Of a DNA stretch of 64,000 nt, positions 1-10,829 are shown in pieces (the first letter of the stretch is position 1; every line of letters starts with the position of its first letter). The position numbers were made by a program, and so were the translations under genes. The notes under the pieces were generated by a model that worked only from the letters and a program-made list of their open reading frames with translations, was not told the DNA's origin and did no database searches. The stretch comes from Sabethes cyaneus (taxonomy: Eukaryota; Arthropoda; Insecta; Diptera; Culicidae). The stretch spans positions 199,762,911 to 199,826,910 of the forward strand of contig NC_071354.1 of the NCBI RefSeq assembly GCF_943734655.1, in the 5' to 3' direction.

Positions 1-393
1 TTTCACTGCTCGACTCATATGCTTGACTTCTGTTTGATTCGACAGCTCGACCTAACAGCTCGATTCAACTGCTCGACTGGACTAGTCGACTCAACTGCTC
101 AACTGGACTACTCGACTCGACTGCTCGACTCTGAGCTCAACTGGCCTACTCGACTCAACTGCTCGACTCAATCACTCGACTCGACTGCTCGAATAAACTG
201 CTTGACTCAACTGCACGAATGAACTGCTCGACTGAACTGCTCGACTCAACCGCTTGACCCGACTGCTTGACTAAACCATTCGATTCGACTGCTCGACTCA
301 AGTGCTCGACTAGACTACTAGATTCAACTGCTTGACTAGACTACTCGACATAACTGCTCGATTAAACTGCTCGACTGGACCGCTCGATCCGTC
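1..393. repeat. 13-bp tandem satellite, cut by window edge
   Basis: Degenerate head-to-tail copies of a 13-bp unit, CTGCTCGACTCAA and variants (CTACTCGACTCGA, CTGCTTGACTCAA), run from the first base to about 393, roughly thirty units. The array clearly continues left of the window. The open frame running through it is a by-product of the repeat, because 13 is not a multiple of three and the frame rotates. Confidence 0.9.
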
Positions 394-1642
394 GTAGCTT
401 TTCTATGTTTTTTACCACAAATGACGGCTAAGAAAATTGTTAGTGTTTGTAATTGTAATTTCTTGACTGTGATGGCTTATACAAATTTGGAAAAAAGTTT
501 ATGTCCTGGTCTAGAAATATTGTTCAAGGGGGGGGGGGGGGGTTCACAAACAAAAATAACATCAAACCTTCAAAACCGAAATAAAGGAGTAGAAACCAGT
601 GTTTATTTTTCCATATTAATGCATATTTAATACAAAAATGTTGTACAGTACTTAAATTTTAGTTCAAACCGAACCAATCATTGAAATGTTTGGAGAGATA
701 AACCGTTACGACTGCCTAGCAATGAAAATGTTATTCCAATTTATTTCCAGTTTCGCACATTGTCATAATCCATACTAAAACTCCATTTTTAAAGCAGAAG
801 AAGATGCACAGTACAAAAGCAATATAACTTAACATGACTTGATTTGATGTTAATGTCGGGGCCACCATTGATCCCAATGATAATCACAACATGACAATAG
901 TCCGAAAAGTTTCGAACAATTCAGTAACATCCTTTCTGCATGCATTCAATGTATGGTAAAATATTGTATTTGTAAGGTAAAATTGTAAGCTTTATGTCCC
1001 CAACACCCAAAATTAGGTAAGTTCTTGGACACTACGGAATAAAACGACCAATTGGAGCCCCGAAAGCACTGAAAGCTGATATTTCGGAGTGTCTAATTTG
1101 TTGTATTTCTATTTTAATCTATCTACTACCGATGACAGCATAAAATAACCGTCCTGCAATTCTGAATATATCCGTCAAAAGCGGTACCAAATTTCACTAA
1201 TATATTGTTTAGTTTATTGATGCCTCGATCTAATTCGGTTCTTTTAAAACAAGTTAAAATAAAATGGAATAAGATTTAAAGTAAATGGAGCCAAAAGTCT
1301 GATTTCAAGCACATCCAATTTTCGGCTTTGGGACCGCCTGCGACCTGTAGCAGGAATCAAAAAACTTAGTTGGTGAAGGAAAGTTGATCGAAACTAAGCG
1401 GATAATTACTTTAACTTTGCGCATATTGGGTAATTTAGAGATGTAAACTAGGTGAACTGTAAAAAACCTGCTCATCACTAAAGAATGCAACATAATATGT
1501 ATTACACTTTATTTTTTGCCCCTTTAATTTTCGAAAATTTTGGAAGGGGCGGGGGCGATATAAACTTTTTTTCACATTTGTGTAAGCGTTATTAGATTGA
1601 GCTACTTATCCATCACTGGGACTAAAGTCTGTTGATGTCGAC

Positions 1643-1643
<1 letters not shown>
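394..1643. other. Non-coding stretch, no recognised feature
   Basis: AT-rich sequence with no gene that I can support. It holds a run of 15 G at 528-542 and a short inverted element-like pair around 1,517-1,556 (GCCCCTTT...GGAAGGGGC). Nothing else stands out. Confidence 0.6.

Positions 1644-1678
<35 letters not shown>
1644..1678. repeat. (AAAT)n microsatellite
   Basis: About eight copies of AAAT abut the left end of the MITE at 1,679. The last three bases (TAA) also serve as its presumed target-site base triplet. Confidence 0.9.
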
Positions 1679-2158
1679 GGCCGTTGCAAATCATTTCAAA
1701 AGTTTTTGTCACCCCCTCCCCCCTTGGAAACTGGCTTGAAAAATCGGGGGGCAAAAAAATAATTTGTAGGATATGAGTTAAATTTTTTTTATAAAATCAA
1801 TTGTCTGTGGGCTCTACAGCCTGAAAAACTTGAAAAATGAGTATACGAGTTGAGTTAACGCTTCTAGCATGAAATAGAAATGGAAATTCAAACAGCGGAA
1901 TTTCCGAAAATCGGCCAAAAAAATTATCTTTCGTTTTTGTCTTATTTTCGTCGATTTTTGCATGGAAATTAATAACGTATATATTAAAAGCAAGAATAGA
2001 TTTGGTTTTCACGTTTGAACTTAAAATAAAAATGCCTAAAATCCAAATTTTTTATGCTCGATTAAAAAATTCACTTTGTTTTATTTTCGCCCCCCCCCCC
2101 CCTCTTCAGTGGCCCAACACCGGAGGGACAAAAACTTTTTAAAATATTTGTAATGGCC
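1679..2158. mobile_element. PIF/Harbinger-like MITE, copy 1
   Basis: A 480-bp non-coding element with terminal inverted repeats of about 33 bp. It starts GGCCGTTGCAAATC and ends with the complement of GGCCATTACAAATA, and both arms continue into AAAAGTTTTTGTC. It contains a long C run at about 2,089-2,102. Flanks are TAA on the left and TTA on the right, compatible with the 3-bp TWA duplication of PIF/Harbinger elements. A second copy lies at 7,088-7,531 in the same orientation. The superfamily call rests on duplication size only. No transposase is encoded. Confidence 0.8.
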
Positions 2159-2389
2159 TTAACAAAATCTTTACACACTTTGCGCTTCTTCGCATTTCTT
2201 AATGAATCTTTCAAACTACAAGACCAATCATCGTGAAATTTGAAAGTTAACGGTTTGAAAGGCTTCACTTTCATTTGCAATCAGTTTCGTTCTAATAGGA
2301 ATAAATTTTGTTTTTGATTCTCACGTAACTTAATGAAAATATAAATAAAGTTGCTTTATATTGAGGTATTACTGTATAAACACCTTTGT

Positions 2390-2455
2390 TTCATCACCTT
2401 CTTCTACCGTCCCCGCCGTCCATTGTAAAAACTACCGATATAAAAAAAATAATTT
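2390..2455 (+). repeat. Possible 3' fragment of the SINE-like family
   Basis: The stretch containing CTTCTACCGTCCC, followed by an A-rich end, resembles the 3' end of the elements at about 60,940-60,985 and 63,090-63,125 in the same orientation. The match is short and diverged. Confidence 0.3.
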
Positions 2456-2459
2456 TATG

Positions 2460-4619
2460 CTTGACCTCATTTAAAGGTCAAGGCGAAAACACAACGTGGC
2501 CTATAATTTGCTCTGTTTTAATAAATGCTCTAAAATATTCCTATACGTTTGATAGATGAAGTCAAGATTAAATTTCCAAAATGCCCGTGCTCTGTATGCG
2601 CTCATTTTTTATCGATTTCTCAGGATTTGTAGTTCCACTAAGAGTTAAACCATCAGGCCACAATCATATTTTTATACGACTAGTTTTTTATAATTGACGA
2701 AAGGACGCTAAAAGTAATGAAACAAAGGCGTTGAAGGTATCCTAAGATGAATGAGCGGAAAATTGGGTAAGGGGTCTCTGGTAAAGGTGTAAATTTTACC
2801 ACTTTTCTGTTTGGTGACGATAAACATATAATTCGTCCATTAAAAACACAATGACTTTTTCATCAATCAACGTCATTATTTCACTTCTCAGCAATATCTG
2901 CATTTCCTTCGCTGCAATAGCGCGCAACCGAACAATACGTTGTTCATTTCCTGTCTTTTCCGCCGCAACCAATGTTTGCCATTTTCACTCACAGAAAGCT
3001 GGATTACGCCGCCACACATTGCATTTACACGAAATTATCTAGTGCAAAGCGTTCTATTTACCTATTTATTCATATTGCTTATATAATCATACTTTTCAAT
3101 GCTCGAGTAATTTTCGTTTCAGCTATAGTAGCGATCTCGGTACGGTTACCGAGAGTAAAACTTGATTCAAATTTTTTTTTGTCAAAACAGTAATCAGACA
3201 ACACAGCTCGTGAACAGTTATTCCTAGCGCCGAAAGAAAGTTTTTCGGAGAGCTGTTCGCTTGGATATGTCGTATCAGATTTTTTGTGGAGGTTTCACGG
3301 TGCAGCGGTATCCGAATTGTTGCATTTTGCTCCGTTGCAGCACGCCCGATGGATGTTGCGAATATGGGAGATAAAGTTAATTAACTCGATTCACCGTCGT
3401 CACTACACGTTACGTTACGTTAGGTTGGCGTATGAGTCATAAATTTTGACGGTTTTTCAACGTTTCGGTCGGATGCACGCCGAATCGCAAAAGCAAAATC
3501 GACTGCAAAAATATAAGTTTGTATTTTTTGTATTTCATTTCGAAGCCACACAGGCGGTTTGAATGAAACATTTAGACTACAATTAATTGTGTTTTATGCA
3601 GATGCCTTTTAACGGCAGATAAATTAAGCGAACATCACAAAAATAAAAACTGAGGTCAGGATTACATCGATGCTTCTGAACCATGACCGGTTTTGGCTGC
3701 ATTGCTCGTGCTTCGTAGCACTTCTTTTTGACTAGAGCAAACCCAAGATAACAATGTAGTTTCCAAAGAATTATTCCCTTCGGAGAAAACTTGCACTTCA
3801 CTGCTAAAATATGTATATGCTTTGAACCAACCAGTACGAAGCGAGCGAGTTGGACTGTCAAAAGTCGCAACATAATTGAAAGGATAAAGGAAAGACGCGA
3901 GTAGGAGCAAACGTATAAAAAGTAAGTTTGTGACTTGCTGGTGTATAGCTGTATACAATGTGGTCACATTTTTTAACTTGTACAGTGATTGATGAACCTA
4001 AGCTCTATCAATTTCTGTTCCTCGTGTGTGTTTACATGAAAGGTTACTTAACTTAACAACCAGGTTAATTTTGACAAAGAATAATATCGATAAAGAATAC
4101 AGATTTAAAGACTTTTTCTAATCATCTATTCAGAATAAGTTTCTAGAATGTGCTTCGCCAGTGTCCCGCTTAAAATCGCATCTTTCACCCCTTGCTTCAT
4201 TGTCGTGTATTATTAGACATTAACAACAATGCGTGCGTTCGGACTGCAATCATCTCCAGTTCCACTCTTTTGCCGACTAAGAGCGAATCCTTTCTATTCA
4301 ACTCGAAAGAACAATCAAAACAGTTCATCATCGTGATTACCCATGGAGATTGAAAATTACTTATCCCAGTTGGAAGGAAATTATTCTTGAGTGCTGCTGT
4401 TGCGCACACTTTACCTTAACATTGTAGTAAAACAGTGGAGAACAAAGGCTTGTTTACTGAATGAAGCACACCCGATGGATTTATCATCTAAAGCTGATAG
4501 TTCTCTCCCCTCAAATTTATTTTAATATTTTGCTGTAAAAAACTTTCAAGTGAATGTTTGAGTTGTAAATTGAATTCTAACCAGCTTGCTGTACAACCAC
4601 TAGCGTGCCCAAACATAAA
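2460..4619. other. Non-coding stretch, no recognised feature
   Basis: Mixed-composition sequence with short chance open frames on both strands. There is no splice-supported exon, no RNA gene and no repeat boundary that I can defend. The short direct repeat ACGTTACGTTACGTTAGG lies near 3,407-3,424. Confidence 0.5.
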
Positions 4620-4778
4620 CAAGAACGGTTTGGTCTGGAAAAATGAGTATAATTGTAGGATAGCGAATGTATTATTACTCGTCGCAAAAATACCAGCCGA
4701 TTAGATTGAAAACTCAGGTTGCAATTGGATTTAACATTAAAGTCGAAATTGGACTAGAAACTAGAGTTGAATTAGAAA

Positions 4779-4875
4779 TCTAGCAGCCCCGCCTGGCCAA
4801 GATTCGAACATACGACGACTGGCTTGTTACGATGCTTGTCGTATGTTCGAATCTTGGCCCGGCGGTGCTGCTAGA
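4779..4875. repeat. Inverted repeat, 38-bp arms
   Basis: Arms 4,779-4,816 and 4,838-4,875 are reverse complements with only a few mismatches, separated by 21 bp. The arms contain TTCGAACATACGAC. The word TTCGAACATACGACGAYTGG recurs at about 56,537 outside any palindrome. The element sits inside the degenerate repeat block and looks like a small fold-back insertion. Confidence 0.75.
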
Positions 4876-5413
4876 TAGAGTCGGTAGGATTTTTGCAAGG
4901 GTCAAGTCTTAGAAAGACGTTTAAGCTCAAGGCTTTGTTTTTTTTTTGGGAAATTGGTTTGGATTTTTAAATTGGACTTTAATTAGGAGTAGTTTAGACT
5001 GGAAATTTTGCTTGGAATTAGACATAAAATTAGAGTTAAAACAGAAGTTTGTATTTGAAAATGTACTTGAAATTTTACTAAATTAAAATTGAAATTTTAC
5101 ATGAAATTGGATTTAAGTTATGTTCGAGTTTAAACTAAAAACTGGAATTAAAATTGAATTTGAGACCGGACTTGGAATTACATTTGAAATTAGACTTGAA
5201 ATTGGAATTCAAATTGTACTAGTAATTGAAGTTGAAATCAGAACATTTGACATCAAATTGGAATTAAATTGGACTTGAAAATGAACTTGATATCGAACAA
5301 CAATCATGAATTTAGACATGGCCACGAAATTAGATTCGAAGCATTACTTGACATTAGGATTGGACATATTGCGTCTTACTCACTCACATTTTTTACAGTA
5401 ATGTTCCGAATAT

Positions 5414-5445
5414 ATCAGCCCATTCGTGAATTTTGGGCTGATATA
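5414..5445. repeat. Short hairpin ending the copy A block
   Basis: ATATCAGCCCA and TGGGCTGATAT form a hairpin of about 11 bp. Related words (CCGATATAATTGGGAGC, GCTGATATAATCGG) occur at about 7,582-7,612, just before the pyrimidine tract, suggesting that both mark the same junction of the composite repeat. Confidence 0.4.
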
Positions 5446-6056
5446 ATTGGAAATTTTTTTTGCTCAAAGAGTGCCAAGTAACTATCTCTTATGGTTGTCG
5501 AAATATAATGGTTTGTTTGTAAAAAGCACCTTAAAGTACCTACTTTTTAAAATAACTGTAACTTTTGAGGATACAATCAGATACAGACAGCTGATACTTG
5601 CTTTTTACAGGTTTTTGTTGGACTTTTATGTGTGAGTTGTTTGATCTGCCACCAATTGCCATCTTGAGAAATATTGGAGCTCAAAGAAGTATTATTTTCA
5701 CCGAAAAAGCTCAATATCTTGAAACATTTAGAAAATAGCGTATAATGATGTTCCACTAAAACGTGGATTCTAGTAAAATGAATAACTTTCTAGAACACTC
5801 TGAATATGTAAAAATTGACCAAAATAAATAAGAGATAAAAAACTGCTTTAAGGGTTTATCCACAGTTATTTTCTATGAAGCGATACAGCTATGATGTTAT
5901 TGAAAAAGTTGTTTGTATTAATATTTATTACATCTTTGCTGAACGCATCAAACCTGTATTTCAAATATGTGAGAAAATAAATTTCATATTTCACTTTTAA
6001 GGTGATTAATCACATAATGGTTCCTGTTAAACGAAGCGTTTTTTTATACTAAGAAA

Positions 6057-6754
6057 CATGTATTGCCAAAGACATCATAATCTAATCTAATCTAATCTCA
6101 CACTAACGCAGCCAATTCTTGAAGGCATCCTGGAAAATGACGATTACTTGAATCAATCATTTTTCTTGTCAACGGCCAGGCCAACTGCGCAGCATGTACC
6201 GCAGAGAGAATTCCAAGGAATCAAGTGGAACCAGAAAAAATATCTAATTCCATTAAACTCCTTGAAATCAAGGGAAGGAAGAAAGCGTGGACCTCCCGTA
6301 CCAAACGCTTCCCGTATACATAGATAATGATTTATTTACAATCGTTGGGAGTATCTTTGCTAATAAAGGTTAAGTGATACTCCGGACCCTCAGGGATGAA
6401 CTAATGGTATTTAGACCAGAAGCAAGGCTGCAATTGGCCAAGGATATAGCGCCTTATTTCGCTCTCTGAAAATAGATTAGTTTGCCAAAAATATTAGTTT
6501 AAATCATATAATACTTGAAAATAAAGTCGTGTGGTTTAATGGTTGCCTAAAACTACAATTGTAAGGTTAGGAACTGAAAACCGCACGACCCCGCACCTCC
6601 TAGCTTGGCTACTCAATTATACAAATTGAAGTATTTCCAGGTATGGCCACGTGGAGGCGCTAGGTAGGGGCTTGGGATGGCTAGAGCTATGTTGGGCGCT
6701 TCTTCCTAGTTGCCTTCCCCATTTCATACCCATGTATTGCCAAAGACATCATAA
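6057..6754 (-). mobile_element. Inserted element with 24-bp direct repeats and (TTAGA)n tail
   Basis: A 24-bp direct repeat beginning CATGTATTGCCAAAGACATC occurs at 6,057-6,080 and 6,731-6,754 and brackets about 650 bp. The left inner edge carries (TCTAA)n, which on the minus strand is a simple-repeat (TTAGA)n tail, as in non-LTR retrotransposons or SINEs mobilised by them. The interior (6,540-6,720) shares a block (CACCTCCTAGCTTGGCTACT...GGAGGCGCTAGGTAGGGGC) with 60,648-60,722. No protein is recognised, so this is probably a non-autonomous or 5'-truncated element. Confidence 0.6.
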
Positions 6755-7087
6755 GCGACAAATCTCACGTTTTGGCGTAATCTCACGCGATCCCGAATTT
6801 CGCTGTTTGGACCAGCCAGGTCCATAAAGGATTAAAACCAAGTAGCTGGCAGGCAGCCATGTTTTCGATGCCAAACTGTTAGCGTTAGCGTAAACGAGAA
6901 ATCATATATTTGCCACTCTTCACACAAGTTAGCTCTTAGCTGTCAGTGGGGCCCACGACTCCTGAGCCCGCCTGATGTTAGCTCTCGTCAACGCAAAGCA
7001 AACGAGATAAAGGTGCCAGTTAGCTGATTAAAACACCTGAAACACTCATTTGGCTGCTCATTTAACCTCATAGGTGATATTAAATAA

Positions 7088-7531
7088 GGCCATTGCAAAT
7101 CATTTTAAAAGTTTTTGTCACCCCCGCCTTGAAAATTGGCTTGAAAAATCGGGGGACAAAAAAATAAGTTGTAGGATATGAGTTATATTTTGTTTTATAA
7201 ATTCAATTGTCTGTGGGCTCTACAGCCTGAAAAACTTGAAAAATGAGTGTACGATTTGAGTTATCACTTCGAGCATGAAATAAAAATGGAAATTCAAACA
7301 GCGTCTTTCGTTTTTGTCTTCTTTTCGTAGACTTTTGCATGAAAATTAACAACGTTTATATTAAAAGCAAGAATAGATTTGGTTTTCACGTTTAACCTTA
7401 AAATAAAAATGCTAAAAATCCATTTTTTTGGCTCGATTAAAAAATTCTCTTTGTTTTTCTTCGCCCCCCCCCCCCCTTTCAGTGGCCCAACACCTGAGGG
7501 ACAAAAACTTTTTTAAATATTTGTAATGGCC
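7088..7531. mobile_element. PIF/Harbinger-like MITE, copy 2
   Basis: A 444-bp element homologous along its length to 1,679-2,158, shorter by a small internal deletion. Terminal inverted repeats GGCCATTGCAAATCATTTTA and GGCCATTACAAATATTTAAA (right end, reverse complement) lead into AAGTTTTTGTC. A perfect TAA triplet flanks it on both sides (7,085-7,087 and 7,532-7,534). It contains a run of C at about 7,465-7,478. Confidence 0.85.
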
Positions 7532-7620
7532 TAACTTAAAAAGAACAAAAAAAATTATGGTGCTGATTAAATCTGAAAAAAAAGCCGATATAATTGGGAG
7601 CTGATATAATCGGAACCATA

Positions 7621-9262
7621 TTGTACCTCTTTTCTGTTTCTGGTTTTCTCTATTTCAATCTCGATTTTCCACTTTTTATTACGTTTATCTTCTTTTCTGT
7701 ACTGTTTTCATGGTTTTTGTACTTAGTTTGTTTTTTTCTTCTTCCGTTTTTCCTCTTTTTCACGTCTGTCGTGTTTTCTGTATTGTTGTTTCGCTTTTCT
7801 TCGTTTCTTATTTCGTTTTTTTCTTGTTGTCAGTTCTGTTTTTCCTCTTGTTTTTACTCATTTTTTTGTAATTTTGATTCCAGTTTTACTTCTTTTCTTT
7901 TCCCCTTTTCCTTATTCGTTTTTCAGTTTTTGAATTTTTCTACTCTTCTACTTTCTTGTTTTTGGTCTTGTCTGCTCCGGTTTTCTATCCCGTTTTCCCT
8001 CCCAATTCCAATTTTGTGCCATTCTTCTTCTTTTATATTCCAATGAACCTCCTTTTTGCGTTTTCCTCGTTTCCTGTATCGGTTACCTTCCTCTTTGTCG
8101 TTTTCTCACTTTTTCTGTCACGTTTTTTCTTTGTCTGTCACGTCTTCTCTCTATTTGTCTCGTTTTCTCTCCTTTTCTCTCTAGTCTTACTATTTTCTGC
8201 CTTTCTCTTTTTTCTTGTCTCATTTTTCGCCATTTTCAGCCTTGATTTTCCTGTTGTTTTTCTTTCTGTTGTTCGGTTTTTTGCTTTTCTTACAGTTTTC
8301 CTTTTTTGTATCATTGTCCCATTGTTTCTTAGTCAGTCCTGTATTTCCCCATTCACCCATTTTTTCTTTATTTTTGTTTCCAGTTTTCATTTTTTTCTAA
8401 CTCTCCTGCTTCTCCTTTTACGTTTTCGTCAGTTTCTCTTTTAGATGGCATTTTGTTTCTTCTTTTCGTTTTTCATTTATCCTTTTTTATAAATTTCCAT
8501 TTTCTCTTCCTAATCCCATTTCCCATTCCCATGTTTCTCCTTTAATATCCCATTTGACCGTTTCTCTCCTTTCCTCTATTGGTTTCTTTGCTCCCTTATT
8601 TTCTGGTTTGTTTTCCTACTTTTCTGTCACATTTTTTTCTTTTTCTGTCCCGTCTTTCCTGTATTTTCATCCTTTTCTAGTTTAGCTTTTTCTGTCCGCT
8701 CCGTTCCGTCTCCTATTTTGCTCTTCTCACCCCTGATTTTCCTGTTGTTTTTCTATTTTCCGTTCCGTTTTTCATCTTTTTTTTTCGTGTTTCCTCTGTT
8801 CCGTTCCTTTTCTGACACATTTTGTTTTTCGTTTTATCTCGTTCCATTTCCATTTTAAATGTTTTCACTTCATTTACCCTTTTTTTCCTTTTTGTTTCTC
8901 AACTTTCCTGTACTCGTTTATTCTTTTTCTTCTATTTTCTATTTGTTTTATTATTATTATTCATTTTATTCCTCCATTTTTTCTTTGTTTCTGTCCAGTT
9001 TGTCGGCATTTTTTCTCGTGCTTTTATCGTTTTTCCTGCATATTTTTTTCTCATTTTTCTCTCTTTCGTTCTCCGTCTTTTTTTGTCCAATCTCCTTTTT
9101 TCTCTTGTTTTCTTCTTTTCTTCCTACGTCCCGTTTTCCCTCCCATATTGTCACGATTGTTTGTTATTTTTTTCGCGCCAGTTTTTCCTCTTTTTCCATC
9201 CTGTTTGACCCGTTTTTATCACGTTTCTCTCCCTTCTCTTTTCCATTATTTTTTTGCTCCAG
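7621..9262. repeat. Polypyrimidine domain 1
   Basis: For about 1.6 kb the plus strand is overwhelmingly T and C, built from degenerate words such as TTTTCTGTCCCGTTTTCC. G occurs mainly in CGTTTT or TTTTTG contexts, and A is rare. This strand asymmetry yields several long plus-strand open frames rich in Phe, Ser and Leu, which I reject as genes. Such tracts can form triplex (H-DNA) structures in principle; that is inference. Confidence 0.85.
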
Positions 9263-9360
9263 CAACAGCAGAGGGCGAAAAGTCTCGAAATCCACTGGAA
9301 ATTCGTCTGAGCATTAGCGTACTCAGACAGAAACAAAATGTGGAGCACTCGATCTTCCAG

Positions 9361-9710
9361 AAGAATGTTTTGGCCTGAAAAATTGAGTAATCGTAGGATG
9401 GTGAACCTATTTGCAGACTTAGAACTAGAAATTAGAGTTGAATTTGGACTTGAAATCAGTCAACTCAGCATAGGGCATTAAATTAGAATTGAATTTGGAC
9501 TAATTTGGGTTTGAAGCTTTATTTAAAATTGAACTGGAAATTAAACTTAAAACTGGACTTGAAATTGGACTTTAATTTAGAGTAATTTGGATTGTAAGTT
9601 TTACAACTGAAATTAGATATGAATCAGAGTTGAATATTGACTTAAAATGGGAAGTAAATTAGGCTTTAAACTGGACATGGGACGAAAACAGATACGAAGA
9701 TTTATTTGAA
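9361..9710. repeat. Degenerate ATTGGACTTGAA repeat, copy B
   Basis: Second copy of the block at 4,620-5,480, shorter, with the same left edge and the same repeated words (GAATTTGGACTTGAAATC, AAATTGGACTTTAATTTAG). It is followed directly by the second polypyrimidine domain. Confidence 0.6.
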
Positions 9711-9729
9711 TTGGGATTGACATTGTTCG

Positions 9730-10590
9730 GCTTACTCTCACACGTTTTACTTCCTTTCTTTCCGTTTTTTCTTTTTGCCAGTCTCGTTTTTCATTTTATT
9801 CCTTTACGTCTCTTCCGTTTTTCCTTCTTTTTGTTACCTTTATTCTGGTTTTGGCTACCTTTTTTCTCTTTTGCTTTCCAGATTTCCTTTTTTTATTTCA
9901 TGTTTTTCGTTTTTTTCGGTTCCGTTTTACCTTTAGCTTTATCCTTTGTCAATTTTACCTCTTTTTTATGTTTGTCAGCTCCCCCTTTCTGTTGTCTCCC
10001 AGCCACTTGTAAATCTGTATTCTATTCCGTAACCCCTTTTACTTATTTGGGCTCTCTCTTTCAATAGGGTCCCCTACCTCGCTTGTCAACCCCTAAGTGC
10101 AGATTCCCGTATGTTAATGAGCGTGTGTGCCAAGTTTGGTGGAGAACGGTCAAAGCGTTCTGGAGTTATGACGGAACATACAATCATACGTTCCATTACG
10201 TCCTGTTTCTCCTCCTTGTCTGTAACGTTCTGTACCGTTTTATTAATTTTGTCTTCCGTTTCCATTTTTTCAGTTCTTGTTTCATCATTATCCTTCTCAC
10301 ATAGTTTCTTCTTTTCTTTTTCAATTTTTCTATTCCGCTTTTCTCCTTTTCTATCAAGTTTGTAATCATCTTCTTTCTTCTTTTCTTTTATCGTTTTTCT
10401 TTTTTCTTACTTTTGTCATTTTCATTCTTGTTTTCTTTTTCGTTCCCCTCTTTTTTGTCTGATTTTTTCTTTTTTCTCTTTTTTTAGGTCCCGTTTTTCT
10501 TCCATTTTGTCACGATTTTTTTTTTTACCGAATGACCAGTTTTTGCCACGCTTACCCTATTGCTTTTTGCGTTTTTTCTTCAGAAGCAAT
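9730..10590. repeat. Polypyrimidine domain 2
   Basis: T/C-dominated sequence like 7,621-9,262, broken at about 10,050-10,200 by normal-composition sequence. That break contains GTGTGCCAAGTTTGGTGG and TTCTGGAGTTATGAC, words reminiscent of the tandem repeat at 63,250-63,690. Open frames here are compositional artefacts. Confidence 0.8.
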
Positions 10591-10686
10591 AGGAAACGGA
10601 TTACTTCTAGATCTATTGGTAATCCATCTGCGAATAGTGCTTACTCTACTTTGTTCATCATTCATGAGATATGAATTTTTGAATTA

Positions 10687-10814
10687 TTTTTTTTGTTAGA
10701 TTATAGTCACTTTAACTAGCTTGGGTCATTCGTGACTTCTGTGGGGTTGGGAATTGAACCCGGGTCCTCGGCGTGAAAGGCGAGAATGCTAACCATTACG
10801 CCGGGACTGACCCC
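10687..10814 (-). mobile_element. tRNA-Glu-derived SINE, copy 1
   Basis: Read on the minus strand from 10,814, the head is TCCCGGCGTAATGGTTAGCA (A box), a glutamate-type anticodon arm with TTC at 10,775-10,777, and the B box GGGTTCAATTC at 10,751-10,761. A short body and an A-run tail follow (10,687-10,694 as T). Perfect 13-bp target-site duplications AATTTTTGAATTA flank it at 10,674-10,686 and 10,815-10,827. The long unrelated 3' body and tail show that it is a retroposed SINE and not a tRNA gene. Confidence 0.9.
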
Positions 10815-10829
10815 AATTTTTGAATTAGG

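Larger units (their letters stand above)
4620..5480. repeat. Degenerate ATTGGACTTGAA repeat, copy A
   Basis: Loosely repeated words of the type AAATTGGACTTGAAATT fill this block. Its left end (TTTGGTCTGGAAAAATGAG... then GTAGGATAGCGAA) matches the left end of the block at 9,361-9,710 (TTTGGCCTGAAAAATTGAG... GTAGGATGGTGAA). Its right end (CTTACTCACTCACA) matches CTTACTCTCACACG at about 9,731. The two blocks are therefore copies of one composite repeat. No coding content. Confidence 0.6.

Noticed and set aside
1..393. CRISPR array
   Set aside because: The 13-bp units are contiguous with no unique spacers, and the sequence is eukaryotic.
7594..10462. Several plus-strand open frames of 120-160 residues rich in Phe, Leu and Ser
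   Set aside because: They follow from a strand with almost no A or G, where stop codons are rare. Frames overlap, sequence is low-complexity, and no domain or signal is conserved.
10750..10814. tRNA-Glu gene
   Set aside because: A and B boxes and anticodon are present, but the cloverleaf is imperfect, an unrelated body and A-tail follow, and target-site duplications flank it; it is a SINE. The same applies at 48,961-49,025.
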